A DNA stretch of 64,000 bases from Ancylothrix sp. D3o (GTDB taxonomy: Bacteria > Cyanobacteriota > Cyanobacteriia > Cyanobacteriales > Oscillatoriaceae), in the NCBI RefSeq assembly GCF_025370775.1, contig NZ_JAMXEX010000009.1, positions 1 through 64,000 of the forward strand, given 5' to 3'. A model generated the notes under the pieces. The model saw only the letters and a program-made list of their open reading frames with translations. It searched no databases and had not been told where the DNA came from. Position 1 is the first letter of the stretch; the number at the start of each line of letters is the position of its first letter. This document shows positions 43,134-52,200 of the stretch, one piece after another. The translations under genes were made by a program, and so were the position numbers.

Positions 43134-43976
43134 CTATCCAACAGCCGCTACCGCCGGCATCGTCCCATTCTCCAAAATAGGCTTACGCTTTTTCAAATCA
43201 AACCCATAACCATTTGGCAAAATGTGAAGTTTGACGCCACAAACCGCAATTGGCTCATCCTTCAAAACCCCCTCAACATTATCGTGGGTACTTTCAGTTT
43301 GATCAATCACCGTCACCGCACCTTCACCAACCACTTCAAAACGCTCTCCACTGACAATAACAGAGGTATTTTCATCAATACCAATTCCTAAAACCGCCGT
43401 GTGTTGTAGCAACGCGGAAACCAACCGGCCCAACCGGCCCCGCTGAGCAAAATGCTGATCCACAACAATTCCAGGTAAAAAGCCCATTCCGGGGCCCATC
43501 GCCACCGTATTAACACGCGGGTTTGTTTCAGAATCGCCTTCAATAATCATCACATCTGGCATCATCGCCGCACCGGCAGAAGTTCCGCCCACCACAGCAC
43601 CTTCATTAAAACGCCGGTGGATAGCGGCATCAAGTTCAGTATCTTTAATTAAACTCGTAATCCGAGCCTGATCGCCGCCTGTAAAAAAGATGCCGGTTGC
43701 CTGATTAATCATCTCCACCCAACGCGAATCACTCGAATCTTCCCGACGCTCTGTATCCACCACCCGCACAGTTTCGGCACCCAAGCGCTCAAACACACGA
43801 GTATAAGTCTCCCCCACTTCTCGCGGTAAACTGGTGGCAGCCGTCATAATTGCGATGTGAGCCTTTACCCCGCCGGCACGTCGCACAAACTCTCGTAAAA
43901 TCTTGCAGTCGCCTTCCTTATCTTCAGCACCGCCAATAATAACTAACTGCCCTTTTTGTGTACCGTTATCCGTCAT
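43134..43976 (-). CDS. cphB: Cyanophycinase
   Basis: A serine peptidase (S51 family) that degrades cyanophycin to beta-Asp-Arg dipeptides in the cytosol. The nucleophile serine is in VVGGTSAGAAMM; other family motifs are the start QLVIIGGAEDKEGDC and FFTGGDQARITSL. The 280-residue length is right. The CphA2-type gene is 657 bp away and divergent, with a small unknown gene between them. A GTA-N8-TAC NtcA-type palindrome at 43999-44012 lies 23 bp before the ATG, and an 11-bp inverted repeat further upstream (44068-44118). Confidence 0.93.
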   Translation of the reverse strand: MTDNGTQKGQLVIIGGAEDKEGDCKILREFVRRAGGVKAHIAIMTAATSLPREVGETYTRVFERLGAETVRVVDTERREDSSDSRWVEMINQATGIFFTGGDQARITSLIKDTELDAAIHRRFNEGAVVGGTSAGAAMMPDVMIIEGDSETNPRVNTVAMGPGMGFLPGIVVDQHFAQRGRLGRLVSALLQHTAVLGIGIDENTSVIVSGERFEVVGEGAVTVIDQTESTHDNVEGVLKDEPIAVCGVKLHILPNGYGFDLKKRKPILENGTMPAVAAVG

Positions 43977-43998
43977 ATTTTTTTAACCTTAAAGTCTT

Positions 43999-44012
43999 GT
44001 AATTTCTATTAC
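43999..44012. promoter_or_regulatory. Candidate NtcA binding site upstream of cphB
   Basis: GTAATTTCTATTAC matches the NtcA consensus GTA-N8-TAC exactly. It is centred about 30 bp upstream of the cphB ATG. At this position it would not fit the usual -41.5 activator geometry unless the TSS is inside the gene or the real start is further downstream, so it could also be a repressor site. A match of this length is expected several times per 64 kb by chance. Confidence 0.45.
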
Positions 44013-44067
44013 GCCGAACAATACCTAACTCTGAAACCTGTCAAAAGGTATATTTTTATACAGATTT

Positions 44068-44118
44068 TTTCTGTCTGCCCCCAAGATTTTTTTTAAGGCA
44101 AAAGGAAGCAGACAGAAA
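44068..44118. repeat. Perfect 11-bp inverted repeat upstream of cphB
   Basis: TTTCTGTCTGC (44068-44078) and GCAGACAGAAA (44108-44118) are exact reverse complements with a 29-nt spacer. It lies about 95-145 bp upstream of the cphB ATG and about 115 bp from the small gene's stop, so it may be an operator or a terminator of the small gene (minus strand). Confidence 0.6.
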
Positions 44119-44234
44119 CACCGGGGTACTCGCTTAGTCTTGGCGATGTTCGCGCTAAAGCGAGGCCCGCCTCTTAGCCCAACTCCATACGCCCCTAAAG
44201 CTTGCCTGGGAGGGGATCGCCACTAGATACTGGT

Positions 44235-44432
44235 TTAGTTGGCTTGATGAATCATTTTCCGCAAGAAGCTACGGGCATATTCTAAATTAAAATGCCGGGG
44301 TTTCCCTTCACAAACAATCTGATATTCGTTGCCATCAGGCCCATCTCCATAACCCGAAATTAACTTACGGTGAAAAGCTTCTTCAGCTAAATGATGAACT
44401 TCTTCCCTTATGGCAGCTTGGTTGTAAATCAT
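44235..44432 (-). CDS. Hypothetical small protein in the cyanophycin locus
   Basis: A 65-residue frame, MIYNQAAIREEVHHLAEEAFHRK at the start, mixed charge, no membrane segment. It lies between cphB and cphA2 on the cphB strand. A longer frame (from TTG 44504) exists, with an AGGAGG inside it, so the true start is uncertain. I do not recognise the family, although sequences like HFNLEYARSFLRKMIHQ occur in short cyanobacterial proteins. Confidence 0.55.
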   Translation of the reverse strand: MIYNQAAIREEVHHLAEEAFHRKLISGYGDGPDGNEYQIVCEGKPRHFNLEYARSFLRKMIHQAN

Positions 44433-44632
44433 AATTTTTTGGCTGCTCCCTAATGTTTTGCTCCATAATTTTAACTCTATAAAAAACCTCCTGTTACCTC
44501 TCAAAAGTTATAGCTTTCCAACTTCCTAGTACCCAATCTCCCCTCCTACAAACAGCCTATTCCTTTAGATAGCTGAAATTTTTACACCATTAGCGTTACT
44601 CTCGATCTGTTGAGCTAGATTACAGAATATCT

Positions 44633-46543
44633 ATGGTGCAAGAAACTCTTACGCAAACTCTACGCATTAATGCCAGAAGAACTGATGCTTTTGATATCTT
44701 TAACCTCAAGCATTATAGCGGCCCCAACCCTTACTTAAATCAAGCTGCTCTCGTTTTTGATTTTGCTCTGACCGGCCACCTGCAACCTCTCGCTTTGGTT
44801 GATTATGTTAGCAAAATTACTCAATTTTACCCCCATCTGGCCGGGGAAACTTATCAGTCGTACGCTCATCTGTTTGCCCGAACGGTTACAGAAGTTGGCA
44901 AACTCGACATGGATTTACACCTCGATCAAAGCAGTGTAAAACCCTACGCTCATTATGTCAGAATCGCAGTTCAAACTCTCCACGCTCGCACGGGCCGGTC
45001 GGTAATTTATTTTGTTTGGGATTGGTTTGAGGCGATGACTCAAAACCAAGAATTTGAGTTAGATTCTCAAATCAAAATTTTACAAAATATTTTCCGCACT
45101 TCTGCCTATGGTGGCCCTACCGTGTACACACTATGGCGCACCGCTTATGAGAAAAAAATTCCTGTTTTTTATCTCTGGGATGAAGGTTTAGTACAATATG
45201 GTTATGGCAAAAAACAAGTGCGGGGAATCGCCACAACTTTTGATGGTGACAGCCATTTAGATTCGGATTTTACAACCCGCAAAGATGATTGTAAATCAGT
45301 GCTGGCAACACTAGGGTTTCCCGTTCCGAAGGGCGAAATTGTTAGCACCCAAAGCCAAGCCATAACTGCTGCTCAAGAAATAGGTTTTCCGGTGGCTGTT
45401 AAGCCGGTGGCCGGTCATAAAGGTATTGGTGTTACAGCCGGTGTCCAAGACACAGATGAGTTAATTTTTGCTTTTGAACGCGCCGAAGAAGCAATTCCTG
45501 AAGGTCAGCCGGTGCGTATCATTGTTGAAAAAAGTTTATCCGGCGCCGATTTTCGTTTACTCTGTGTTAATGGCCGGTTTGTTGCAGCCACAGAACGTCG
45601 CCCCGCTTCGGTGACTGGTGATGGTCGTTCCAGCATTTCGGAATTAATAGAACGCGAAAATCGCACCCCCGCACGTCTGGATACTCCCACTTCTCCCCTG
45701 AGTAAAATTCAGTCCGATGCAGCAATGCAAATGTATCTCGAAGAGCAAAATTTAACCCTCGATAGCGTCATTGAAAAAAACCGCACTGTTTATCTGCGAA
45801 AAGTTGCCAACCTTTCCGCCGGCGGTGTTAGTATTGACGCTACCCGCACCGTTCACCCCGATAACATTATCCTTGCCCAAGACATTGCCCAATATTTCCG
45901 CCTCACTTGTTTAGGCATTGATATCATGGCACCGAGTCTTTCTCAGTCTTGGAAAGAAGGCAATTTCGGCATTTTAGAAATCAACTCCGCACCGGGTATC
46001 TCCATGCACTTGAGACCGGCAATTGGAGAAAGCGTTCATGTCGGTGAAGAAATTTTAAAAACTTTCTTTGCTTCAGAAAAAGATGCCCGCATTCCGATTC
46101 TTACTTTTAACCGCATTTCACTTGAACAACTGCAAGAAGTTATCGACCACATTCTTTTGCAACATCCCGAATGGACAATTGGTGCTGTTTGTCAGCAAGG
46201 CGCTTTTGTCAATCGTTCCCTTAAAAATCTTGCCAAGGATTACAACACAAAAGTACAAAGTTTACTGCGTCATCCCAAGCTTGATTTGTTGATTGCTGAA
46301 TATCCCGATGAAATTTTGGAAAATGATGGGATGTTTTATGAGTACAGCAATATGGTTGTGCTAGATAAGCCCACAGAAACCGAAATGATGCTAACACGAG
46401 ATTTGCCTGATGATGCAACCCTAATCATCAAAAACGAAAATAATGTCTCGATTCGTCGCAAGGGCTTAATAGAACAATATCAGCTTGGCGAAAATGAACC
46501 GTTTAGTCGGGTTTATTTAAAGGAAATTGGCACGATTATCTAA
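44633..46543 (+). CDS. cphA2: Cyanophycin synthetase CphA2-type (beta-Asp-Arg polymerising)
   Basis: A 636-residue protein. Residues 1-160 are the CphA N-domain; 215-470 is an ATP-grasp domain (VAVKPVAGHKGIGVTAG, RRPASVTGDGRSS, GILEINSAPGISMHL). The C-terminal 160 residues are a shortened Mur-ligase-like remnant lacking the second ATP-binding site of normal CphA1 (about 870-900 residues). That size and loss match CphA2, described in N2-fixing cyanobacteria, which joins beta-Asp-Arg dipeptides using one ATP each. So with cphB nearby the locus could recycle cyanophycin breakdown products. It is divergent from the small gene and cphB, with a 200-bp shared leader. Confidence 0.88.
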   Translation: MVQETLTQTLRINARRTDAFDIFNLKHYSGPNPYLNQAALVFDFALTGHLQPLALVDYVSKITQFYPHLAGETYQSYAHLFARTVTEVGKLDMDLHLDQSSVKPYAHYVRIAVQTLHARTGRSVIYFVWDWFEAMTQNQEFELDSQIKILQNIFRTSAYGGPTVYTLWRTAYEKKIPVFYLWDEGLVQYGYGKKQVRGIATTFDGDSHLDSDFTTRKDDCKSVLATLGFPVPKGEIVSTQSQAITAAQEIGFPVAVKPVAGHKGIGVTAGVQDTDELIFAFERAEEAIPEGQPVRIIVEKSLSGADFRLLCVNGRFVAATERRPASVTGDGRSSISELIERENRTPARLDTPTSPLSKIQSDAAMQMYLEEQNLTLDSVIEKNRTVYLRKVANLSAGGVSIDATRTVHPDNIILAQDIAQYFRLTCLGIDIMAPSLSQSWKEGNFGILEINSAPGISMHLRPAIGESVHVGEEILKTFFASEKDARIPILTFNRISLEQLQEVIDHILLQHPEWTIGAVCQQGAFVNRSLKNLAKDYNTKVQSLLRHPKLDLLIAEYPDEILENDGMFYEYSNMVVLDKPTETEMMLTRDLPDDATLIIKNENNVSIRRKGLIEQYQLGENEPFSRVYLKEIGTII

Positions 46544-47311
46544 GCTGATTTTCTTGCCGTTGGGCTATGGCTTTTCTTTGTTCGCACAACTTGGCTTTAG
46601 CCCACAATCTACCCTCCTAAATGGGAGATATCAGATTTGAGCTTTTAATTTCGATAGCAGAAATGTAAAGGCTTAAATTTCACTCTGTAGAGGCGAGATT
46701 TACGCCCGCCTATCAATGAAACGTTTTTAGACGCGATCAAAATTATTTTAGTTGCCGGTCTCGGCTCACAGATAAATAATTTCTTTTGCCCTTCCAAATT
46801 CGCTTTAAAAAAGCTTATCTACTTTTTGGCATTCTCCCCTCTTAACTTTTCCTGGCCTGCATCTATCCCAGGAATGGAAAATAAAAATTTTTATCCAGAT
46901 GAAACCGCTTTTAACATCTATCTTTAGATAGACTCTAACAAAAGTCAACAGCATTATATTCTTATTAACTAAGCCTTTAGATTGAAACTTTTTTGTCGAT
47001 GCGGACTGCCCGGTGCATGGGAACTTTTAAACGGTCGTTCTCGTCTTATTAGTAAGGCCGGCCTTTCCTTCTTGGGATTTCTAATTCCGGCTCTCCAATT
47101 TAATAATAATTCCGGCTTTCGGTTGCCCGCTGTTGTCTGTTTTCTAAGCAGCCAACCCTTAAGCCGCAAAAAACATCACCTCCCAACTATTAATGCCAGT
47201 CATTGATAGCTGATTTCTCTCAAAGAAATATTTAAGTAAGCAAAATATTGACTAACTTTATATTTCTTAAAAAATTTAAAAATAAGTTACTACTGGGGGG
47301 AGATGAAGGTT

Positions 47312-47337
47312 TTAACGATAGTCATTATTATCGTTAA
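47312..47337. repeat. Palindrome in the leader region
   Basis: TTAACGATA (47312-47320) and TATCGTTAA (47329-47337) are perfect 9-bp inverted arms with an 8-nt spacer, AT-rich and typical of a regulator binding site. It lies about 300 bp upstream of the response regulator start. Confidence 0.6.
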
Positions 47338-47440
47338 TAGAGTCAATTTATTTAACTGGAGAAAAATTGATGAAATTCTCAAATTGCCTGAAAAATTTTT
47401 GCCAAACCCTGCCAAATTTTCAGAAAATTGAGTGATCTAG

Positions 47441-47570
47441 GTAACTTTTAAAAATAGCAACCGGGCGAGTCAGCTAGACAAAGCCAATGCAAAAGTTACA
47501 CAAAACTAGGTAGAGAATTTCGCTCTTCAAAAACGCTCAAATTAAAAACATTATGATTAAACAGTGCCGC
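47441..47570 (+). ncRNA. Possible structured leader RNA (GEMM-like signature)
   Basis: GTAACTTTT (47441-47449) pairs perfectly with AAAAGTTAC (47491-47499), enclosing AGCAACC-GGGCGAGTCAGCTAG-ACAAAGCCAATGC. Segments AGCAACC and GACAAAGCC resemble the c-di-GMP-I (GEMM) pattern GGCAAACC ... GACGCAAAGCC, and ACTAGGTAGAGAATTTC recalls its 3' half. The match is incomplete (missing CG in the core). It precedes a GTG-started response regulator by about 70-200 bp. The stem is seen; the class is a guess. Confidence 0.4.
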
Positions 47571-47641
47571 CGGGCTGCTTTAAAAATTAGCCAAGACTGA
47601 AACAGGCATCTCAAGTGTACCTAAAAAGGAGGCATTTCATT

Positions 47642-48067
47642 GTGGTCACTCACACATCATCCGCACCATTTCTTGTTTTAGAAGGCTTGCGTGTACTTGT
47701 TGTTGAAGACGAAGTAGATATTGTTGAATTGTTTAGTTTCGTGTTAGAAGAAAGTGGCGCTGAAGTAAAAGCAGGTTTTTCCGTCCAAGAAGCAGTGCAA
47801 ATTGCCAAACAGTTTAAACCCGACATTTTGATCAGTGACATGACTTTACCCGATGGCGACGGATACGCACTCATTGAAACCTTAAAAAGCCACACCACAA
47901 AAGAAGGTAAAGCCATTCGCGCCATAGCCGTCACCGGCGCCGCTGGAGATGAAAATCGCACATCTGCATTATCCGCCGGTTATGAAGAACACATCTGCAA
48001 GCCGGTAGACTTAGATAATTTAGTTCAAGTTGTGGCCACCATTGCTGAGCGAAGGATATCTCTTTAA
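47642..48067 (+). CDS. Single-domain response regulator
   Basis: A 141-residue receiver protein of CheY type. The acidic pair is in VVEDEVDIV, the phosphoacceptor Asp in DILISDMTLPDGDGY, and the Thr/Lys switch residues in AVTGAAGDENRT and CKPVDLDNLV. The start is the GTG at 47642, because AAAGGAGG (47625-47632) lies 9 bases before it; the frame continues upstream to another GTG. There is no output domain, so it acts by protein interaction. A hairpin (48126-48151) follows the gene. A LuxR-type regulator (minus strand) and a hybrid-like sensor kinase are next to it. Confidence 0.92.
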   Translation: MVTHTSSAPFLVLEGLRVLVVEDEVDIVELFSFVLEESGAEVKAGFSVQEAVQIAKQFKPDILISDMTLPDGDGYALIETLKSHTTKEGKAIRAIAVTGAAGDENRTSALSAGYEEHICKPVDLDNLVQVVATIAERRISL

Positions 48068-48125
48068 ATAATTAAAGAAAAAACCAACTACCCTAAAAAA
48101 ATCAGACCTAAAACAAAATAAAACA

Positions 48126-48151
48126 GAAGGGTTCAGTAAACTCAACCCTTC
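48126..48151 (+). terminator. Hairpin after the response regulator
   Basis: GAAGGGTT (48126-48133) and AACCCTTC (48144-48151) form an 8-bp stem with a 10-nt loop. The T-tract is poor (ATTCCTCCTCTT), so efficiency may be moderate. It also lies 108 bp before the stop of the convergent regulator. Confidence 0.6.
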
Positions 48152-48258
48152 ATTCCTCCTCTTAATTTTCGTGAAACAACCGGCTTTTTTAAATCAATCT
48201 TAAAAGATAGTTAGAAAGACATTTCTGCCCAAATCTTTCTACCTAAAGATAGATGCGC

Positions 48259-48978
48259 TCAACCAACCAACCCTGAACGCAGAGCCAAAACAGCAGCCTG
48301 AGTGCGGTCATCGGCAGATAATTTATTCAAGATATTACGAACATGAGTTTTAACAGTTCCCACCGTAATATAAAGCTTCTCAGCAATGGCCGCATTGCTA
48401 TAACCTTGCACGATTAGCTCCAAAACTTCTAACTCCCGCTCAGTCAGAGGATAAGCCTCAATAAGCTGGCTATACTCAGGATCAGCCGCACTAATTGTCA
48501 CCGTTGCCGTCAAAGATTTGTCCTCAACCGGCGTCGAAGGAGTCGTGCGAGCTTGACGTAAAACAATCCCCGCAATCGCCGGATCAATCCAAGAATTCCC
48601 CTCAAAAGTCGCCCGAATTGCCTCAAGCAACTGTTCAAAACGAATATCCTTCATGCAGTAAGAATCAGCCCCAGCCGCAAAAGCCGCCAGCACCTCTTGC
48701 TCACTATCTTGAAAAGTCAAAATTAAAACCTTCGTCGGCGAATCTGAGGGGCTCATCGATTCTTTAAAGCGTTGCGTCACCTCGATGCCATCAATATCCG
48801 GCAAACCAATATCCACAATAGCAATATCCGGCTTAAGCGATTTAAGCATTTTTAAGCCATCCATACCATTTGCGGCATCACCCACCACTTTAATACCCTC
48901 ACGCTGTTGTAAAGCCGTGCGGATACCGATCCGGGTCAAATCGTGGTCTTCAATTAAAACTACGCGAATTTCGCTCAT
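48259..48978 (-). CDS. NarL/LuxR-type response regulator
   Basis: A 239-residue two-domain regulator. The receiver has VLIEDHDLTRIG, the Asp in IAIVDIGLPDIDG and Lys in YCMKDIRFEQL. A linker of about 35 residues leads to the LuxR HTH (LTERELEVLELIVQGYSN and AEKLYITVGTVKTHVRNIL). It binds DNA as a dimer when phosphorylated. It is divergent from the 1.1-kb-long sensor kinase gene (226-bp shared region), so the pair may be functional partners; NarL-type regulators however usually pair with HisKA_3 kinases, while the neighbour has a HisKA domain. Confidence 0.93.
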   Translation of the reverse strand: MSEIRVVLIEDHDLTRIGIRTALQQREGIKVVGDAANGMDGLKMLKSLKPDIAIVDIGLPDIDGIEVTQRFKESMSPSDSPTKVLILTFQDSEQEVLAAFAAGADSYCMKDIRFEQLLEAIRATFEGNSWIDPAIAGIVLRQARTTPSTPVEDKSLTATVTISAADPEYSQLIEAYPLTERELEVLELIVQGYSNAAIAEKLYITVGTVKTHVRNILNKLSADDRTQAAVLALRSGLVG

Positions 48979-49204
48979 CTTTCTTTGGCCTTACCTATTT
49001 TGGTTTCACTATTAAAAAAATACTCTAAAAGCAGTTGAAGATTTTGCGAGGAATCCATCTATGGGTAGCTGTAGATAGCCGGCTTATCCATATAAATTAA
49101 GGTTATAAAATCTGCTTACTTTTGACCACCCCTTTAAAAGCCTCTTAGACTCACCACCAAGCTGCGCCTGTAACAGGGTGACGATTGGATTGGATAAAAA
49201 TGCT

Positions 49205-52200
49205 ATGAACCATACCCGTCCTCCACAAGCATCAGAGGCGCAGTGGCACAAAAAAGAGCAAGCCGTCACTGATAGCCAAGGGTTTCCCCTGGATCTGCCC
49301 CAGTCGGCCACGCGCCCACAGCGCCAACAGCCTCATCCCGACAGCATCCCACAAATCATCTGGAGTGGTAGCAGTGCTTCGGGAATTGCCTATTTTAATT
49401 GCCGGTGGTATGACTTTACAGGACTCAGCGAAGCCCAATCTCTCGGCTTTAGCTTTCTGGCTGTCATTCACCCAGAAGACCGCGACCGCTGGAGAGCCTG
49501 TTTCCAGCAGCCGGCCACTGTCGAGGAAATAGAATTTCGGCTTTTAGGGCGCGATGACATCTATAAATGGTTTGTTGCCCATATTCAAGTTAATCACGGC
49601 CCAGAGTCCCTGCTCACCGGCACCTGCACCAACATCGACAAATTTAAAAAAACCGAAACTGCCTTAGAAAAACAGCAACAGCTTCTCCAAGCTCTCTGGA
49701 CAAAAGCCTCAGAGGGTATCGTTCTCTGCGATAGTGAGGGAGCAATTATCGCTATTAACCCGGCTGCTAAACAATTGCACGGCATACCGGCCAACGAACC
49801 GGCCCCACAAGAAGCAAATTTTTTCGAGCAAAATAAACCGGGCATTGATTCGGGGCAAACTACCCTTCAATCCCTGGAATATTCATACTACGAGGCAGAC
49901 GGCAAAACCCCCATCAAGCGCGACGAAAGCCCCCTCTTGCGAGCCTTAAACGGCGAAGTAGTCAGCGAAGTGGAAATGAGGGTGGTATCCGCCGACGGCA
50001 GCAGACGCTCATTGCTGGCCACCGGCACCGCCATTGTCAACAACAGGGGAGACAAACTCGGTGCCTTGGTGACGCTGCGCGACATTACTGCACAAAAGCA
50101 AAAAGAAGAATTATGGCTACAGACGCAAGAACGCTATCAATTGATAGCCGAAAATTCCAGTGAATTAATATGCAGGTTGCGGGCCGGCATCTACCTCTAT
50201 GTTTCGCCGGCAGCGCTACGGTTACTCGGCTATGCGCCGACTGAACTGATAGGACGCGATGCTCTGGAGTTGATCCACCCGGAACAGCGAACAGAAATTC
50301 AAAAAATTTATCAAAGCATTTTTTCTGAAAGGGCCAGCACGACCCTAACAAACCGCCTGCGCCGCAAAGACGGCAATTACATCTGGGTAGAAACAACGCT
50401 GTTGCCGCGTTTCAAAGCAGCCGGCTTTGGCGGTGAAGAAATTATTTCTATCACCCGCGAGATCACAGTTCGCAAACAACTGGAAGCGGAAATTGGGAAT
50501 CTCTACCGGGAAATTGACCGGCTCACCCGCAAACACAGTATTCATTTGCAAGCTGCAAATCAATTAAAAGACGAATTGTTAGGACGTGAGTTAGCCGTGC
50601 GAGCTAATCTGATTGCCACACAAGAACACTACCGCACAGAGCAACAACGAATGATCGGCGCCATGCACTTGCTTATAGAAGCCAGTTCACTTTTTGCCAG
50701 TTCGCTAGATAGCGAGACGGTGCTGGTAAGTTTGGCGCAGTTGATTGTGCCTTATTTAGGCGACTGGTGTGTTATTAATGCAGTCGATGCCTACCAAACT
50801 TGCCGGTGTGTTGCTGTTGCCCATAAAGACCCCGCCAAAGAAAATTTAATTTGGCAATTGCAGCAGCGCTATCCTGTCGAAGCCGATGGATCTTATAGCT
50901 ATTTAAAGCCTTTGAATAGCGGTGGCATCAACAAGTCGGATGAAATTTATGTGGAGTTTGGGATTTCGGATCAACAACTTCAAACTCTGGCCGTTGATGC
51001 GGAACATTTCGCCTTGTTGAAAAAGCTAAATTTTCGCTCGTATATTTGTTTGCCGTTGCGTTTAGGTCAGCAAAGTTTTGGCTCAATATTGTTTGTGCTT
51101 TCTGACAAAAACCGCCGTTATTCTCCAGCCGATTTAACATTGGCTGAAGACTTAGGCCATCGCACGGCTTCGGCGCTGGAAAAAGTGCAACTCTACCGCG
51201 AAGCACAACAAACGAGCAAGAATTTATCTCAGGTGATTTTGGTGTTAGACCAACAGCAACAGCAACTACGAACCCTGCAACGGCTGACGAATTTGCTTAA
51301 TCAAAGCCTGACTGATTTGCCTGGGTTGTTGCAGGTAATGGTAGATGCCGTTTGTGAGTCGGTTCCGGGGGCGATGTTTTGCTTGATTGTTTTGCATAAC
51401 CCTGCAACAAATCGCCTGGAGTTGGTGGCGACTGCGGGCACCGGCACTGAACATTTACCGCTGAGAATGCCGCTTTATACCGAAGATGGTTTACTCTCAA
51501 CGGTGTTTTCTACCGGCGCGTCTAGTCTTTTGCGCCATTCGGAACCGGGAGACGATGGAGAGGGTGTGGAGTTGCCGGCGGCGGTGTATGGTGTGCCGAT
51601 TGAATCTGCCCAGGCGGGCCGGTTGGGAGTCTTGGCAACGGGGAACTGGAATGATCCGCAGGCGTTTGATTATGAAATGTGGCAGCAATTGTTAGTAGCG
51701 GTGGGAGAACAAGCAGCTATTGCGATTAATAATGCCCGTTTAATTCATATTTTGGAAGAACGCGAAGAATTAGTTGCTGAGCAAAATCATATTCTGGCGT
51801 CTCAAAATAAAGAACTTGCCCACCAGCGCGAACATATTCAATTACAAAATTTACAATTGTTGCAAGCAGCCCGCTTAAAAACGCAGTTTTTGGCAACGAT
51901 GTCGCACGAACTCCGCACGCCATTAAATGCCATTATTGGCTTTGCTCAATTGCTGTTACGCAACCGTAGCTACGAATTACCGGCGCCACAACAGGACATG
52001 GCGCAGCGGATTTTGAATAATGGCAAGAGTTTGTTGATGCTTATTAATGATATTCTCGATTTGTCAAAAATTGAGGCCGGTATTCGGGATGTGAAACCCG
52101 AAACTTTTGAAATTACGCACCTAATAAATGCCACTGTTCAGCAATTTAAACCCCAAGCGGAAGAAAAAAATTTAACCTTGGCATTCCGCAGCGAAAATTT

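Larger units (their letters stand above)
46544..47641. other. 1.1-kb non-coding region upstream of a response regulator
   Basis: A long AT-rich stretch. Items visible are a repeat-like GC segment (46686-46712, GTAGAGGCGAGATTTACGCC), an operator-like palindrome (47312-47337), and a stem-bearing leader (47441-47570). A 74-codon plus-strand frame (46982-47206) does not look coding. No tRNA-like fold or terminator for cphA2 is obvious. Confidence 0.6.

Noticed and set aside
44633-46543. Frameshifted or truncated cphA1
   Set aside because: The frame is intact with a proper end and the C-terminus is a compact remnant; size and loss fit the known CphA2 type instead.
46982-47206. 74-codon plus-strand frame in the 1.1-kb gap
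   Set aside because: No ribosome-binding site, biased composition, no recognisable features, lies in an AT-rich leader.
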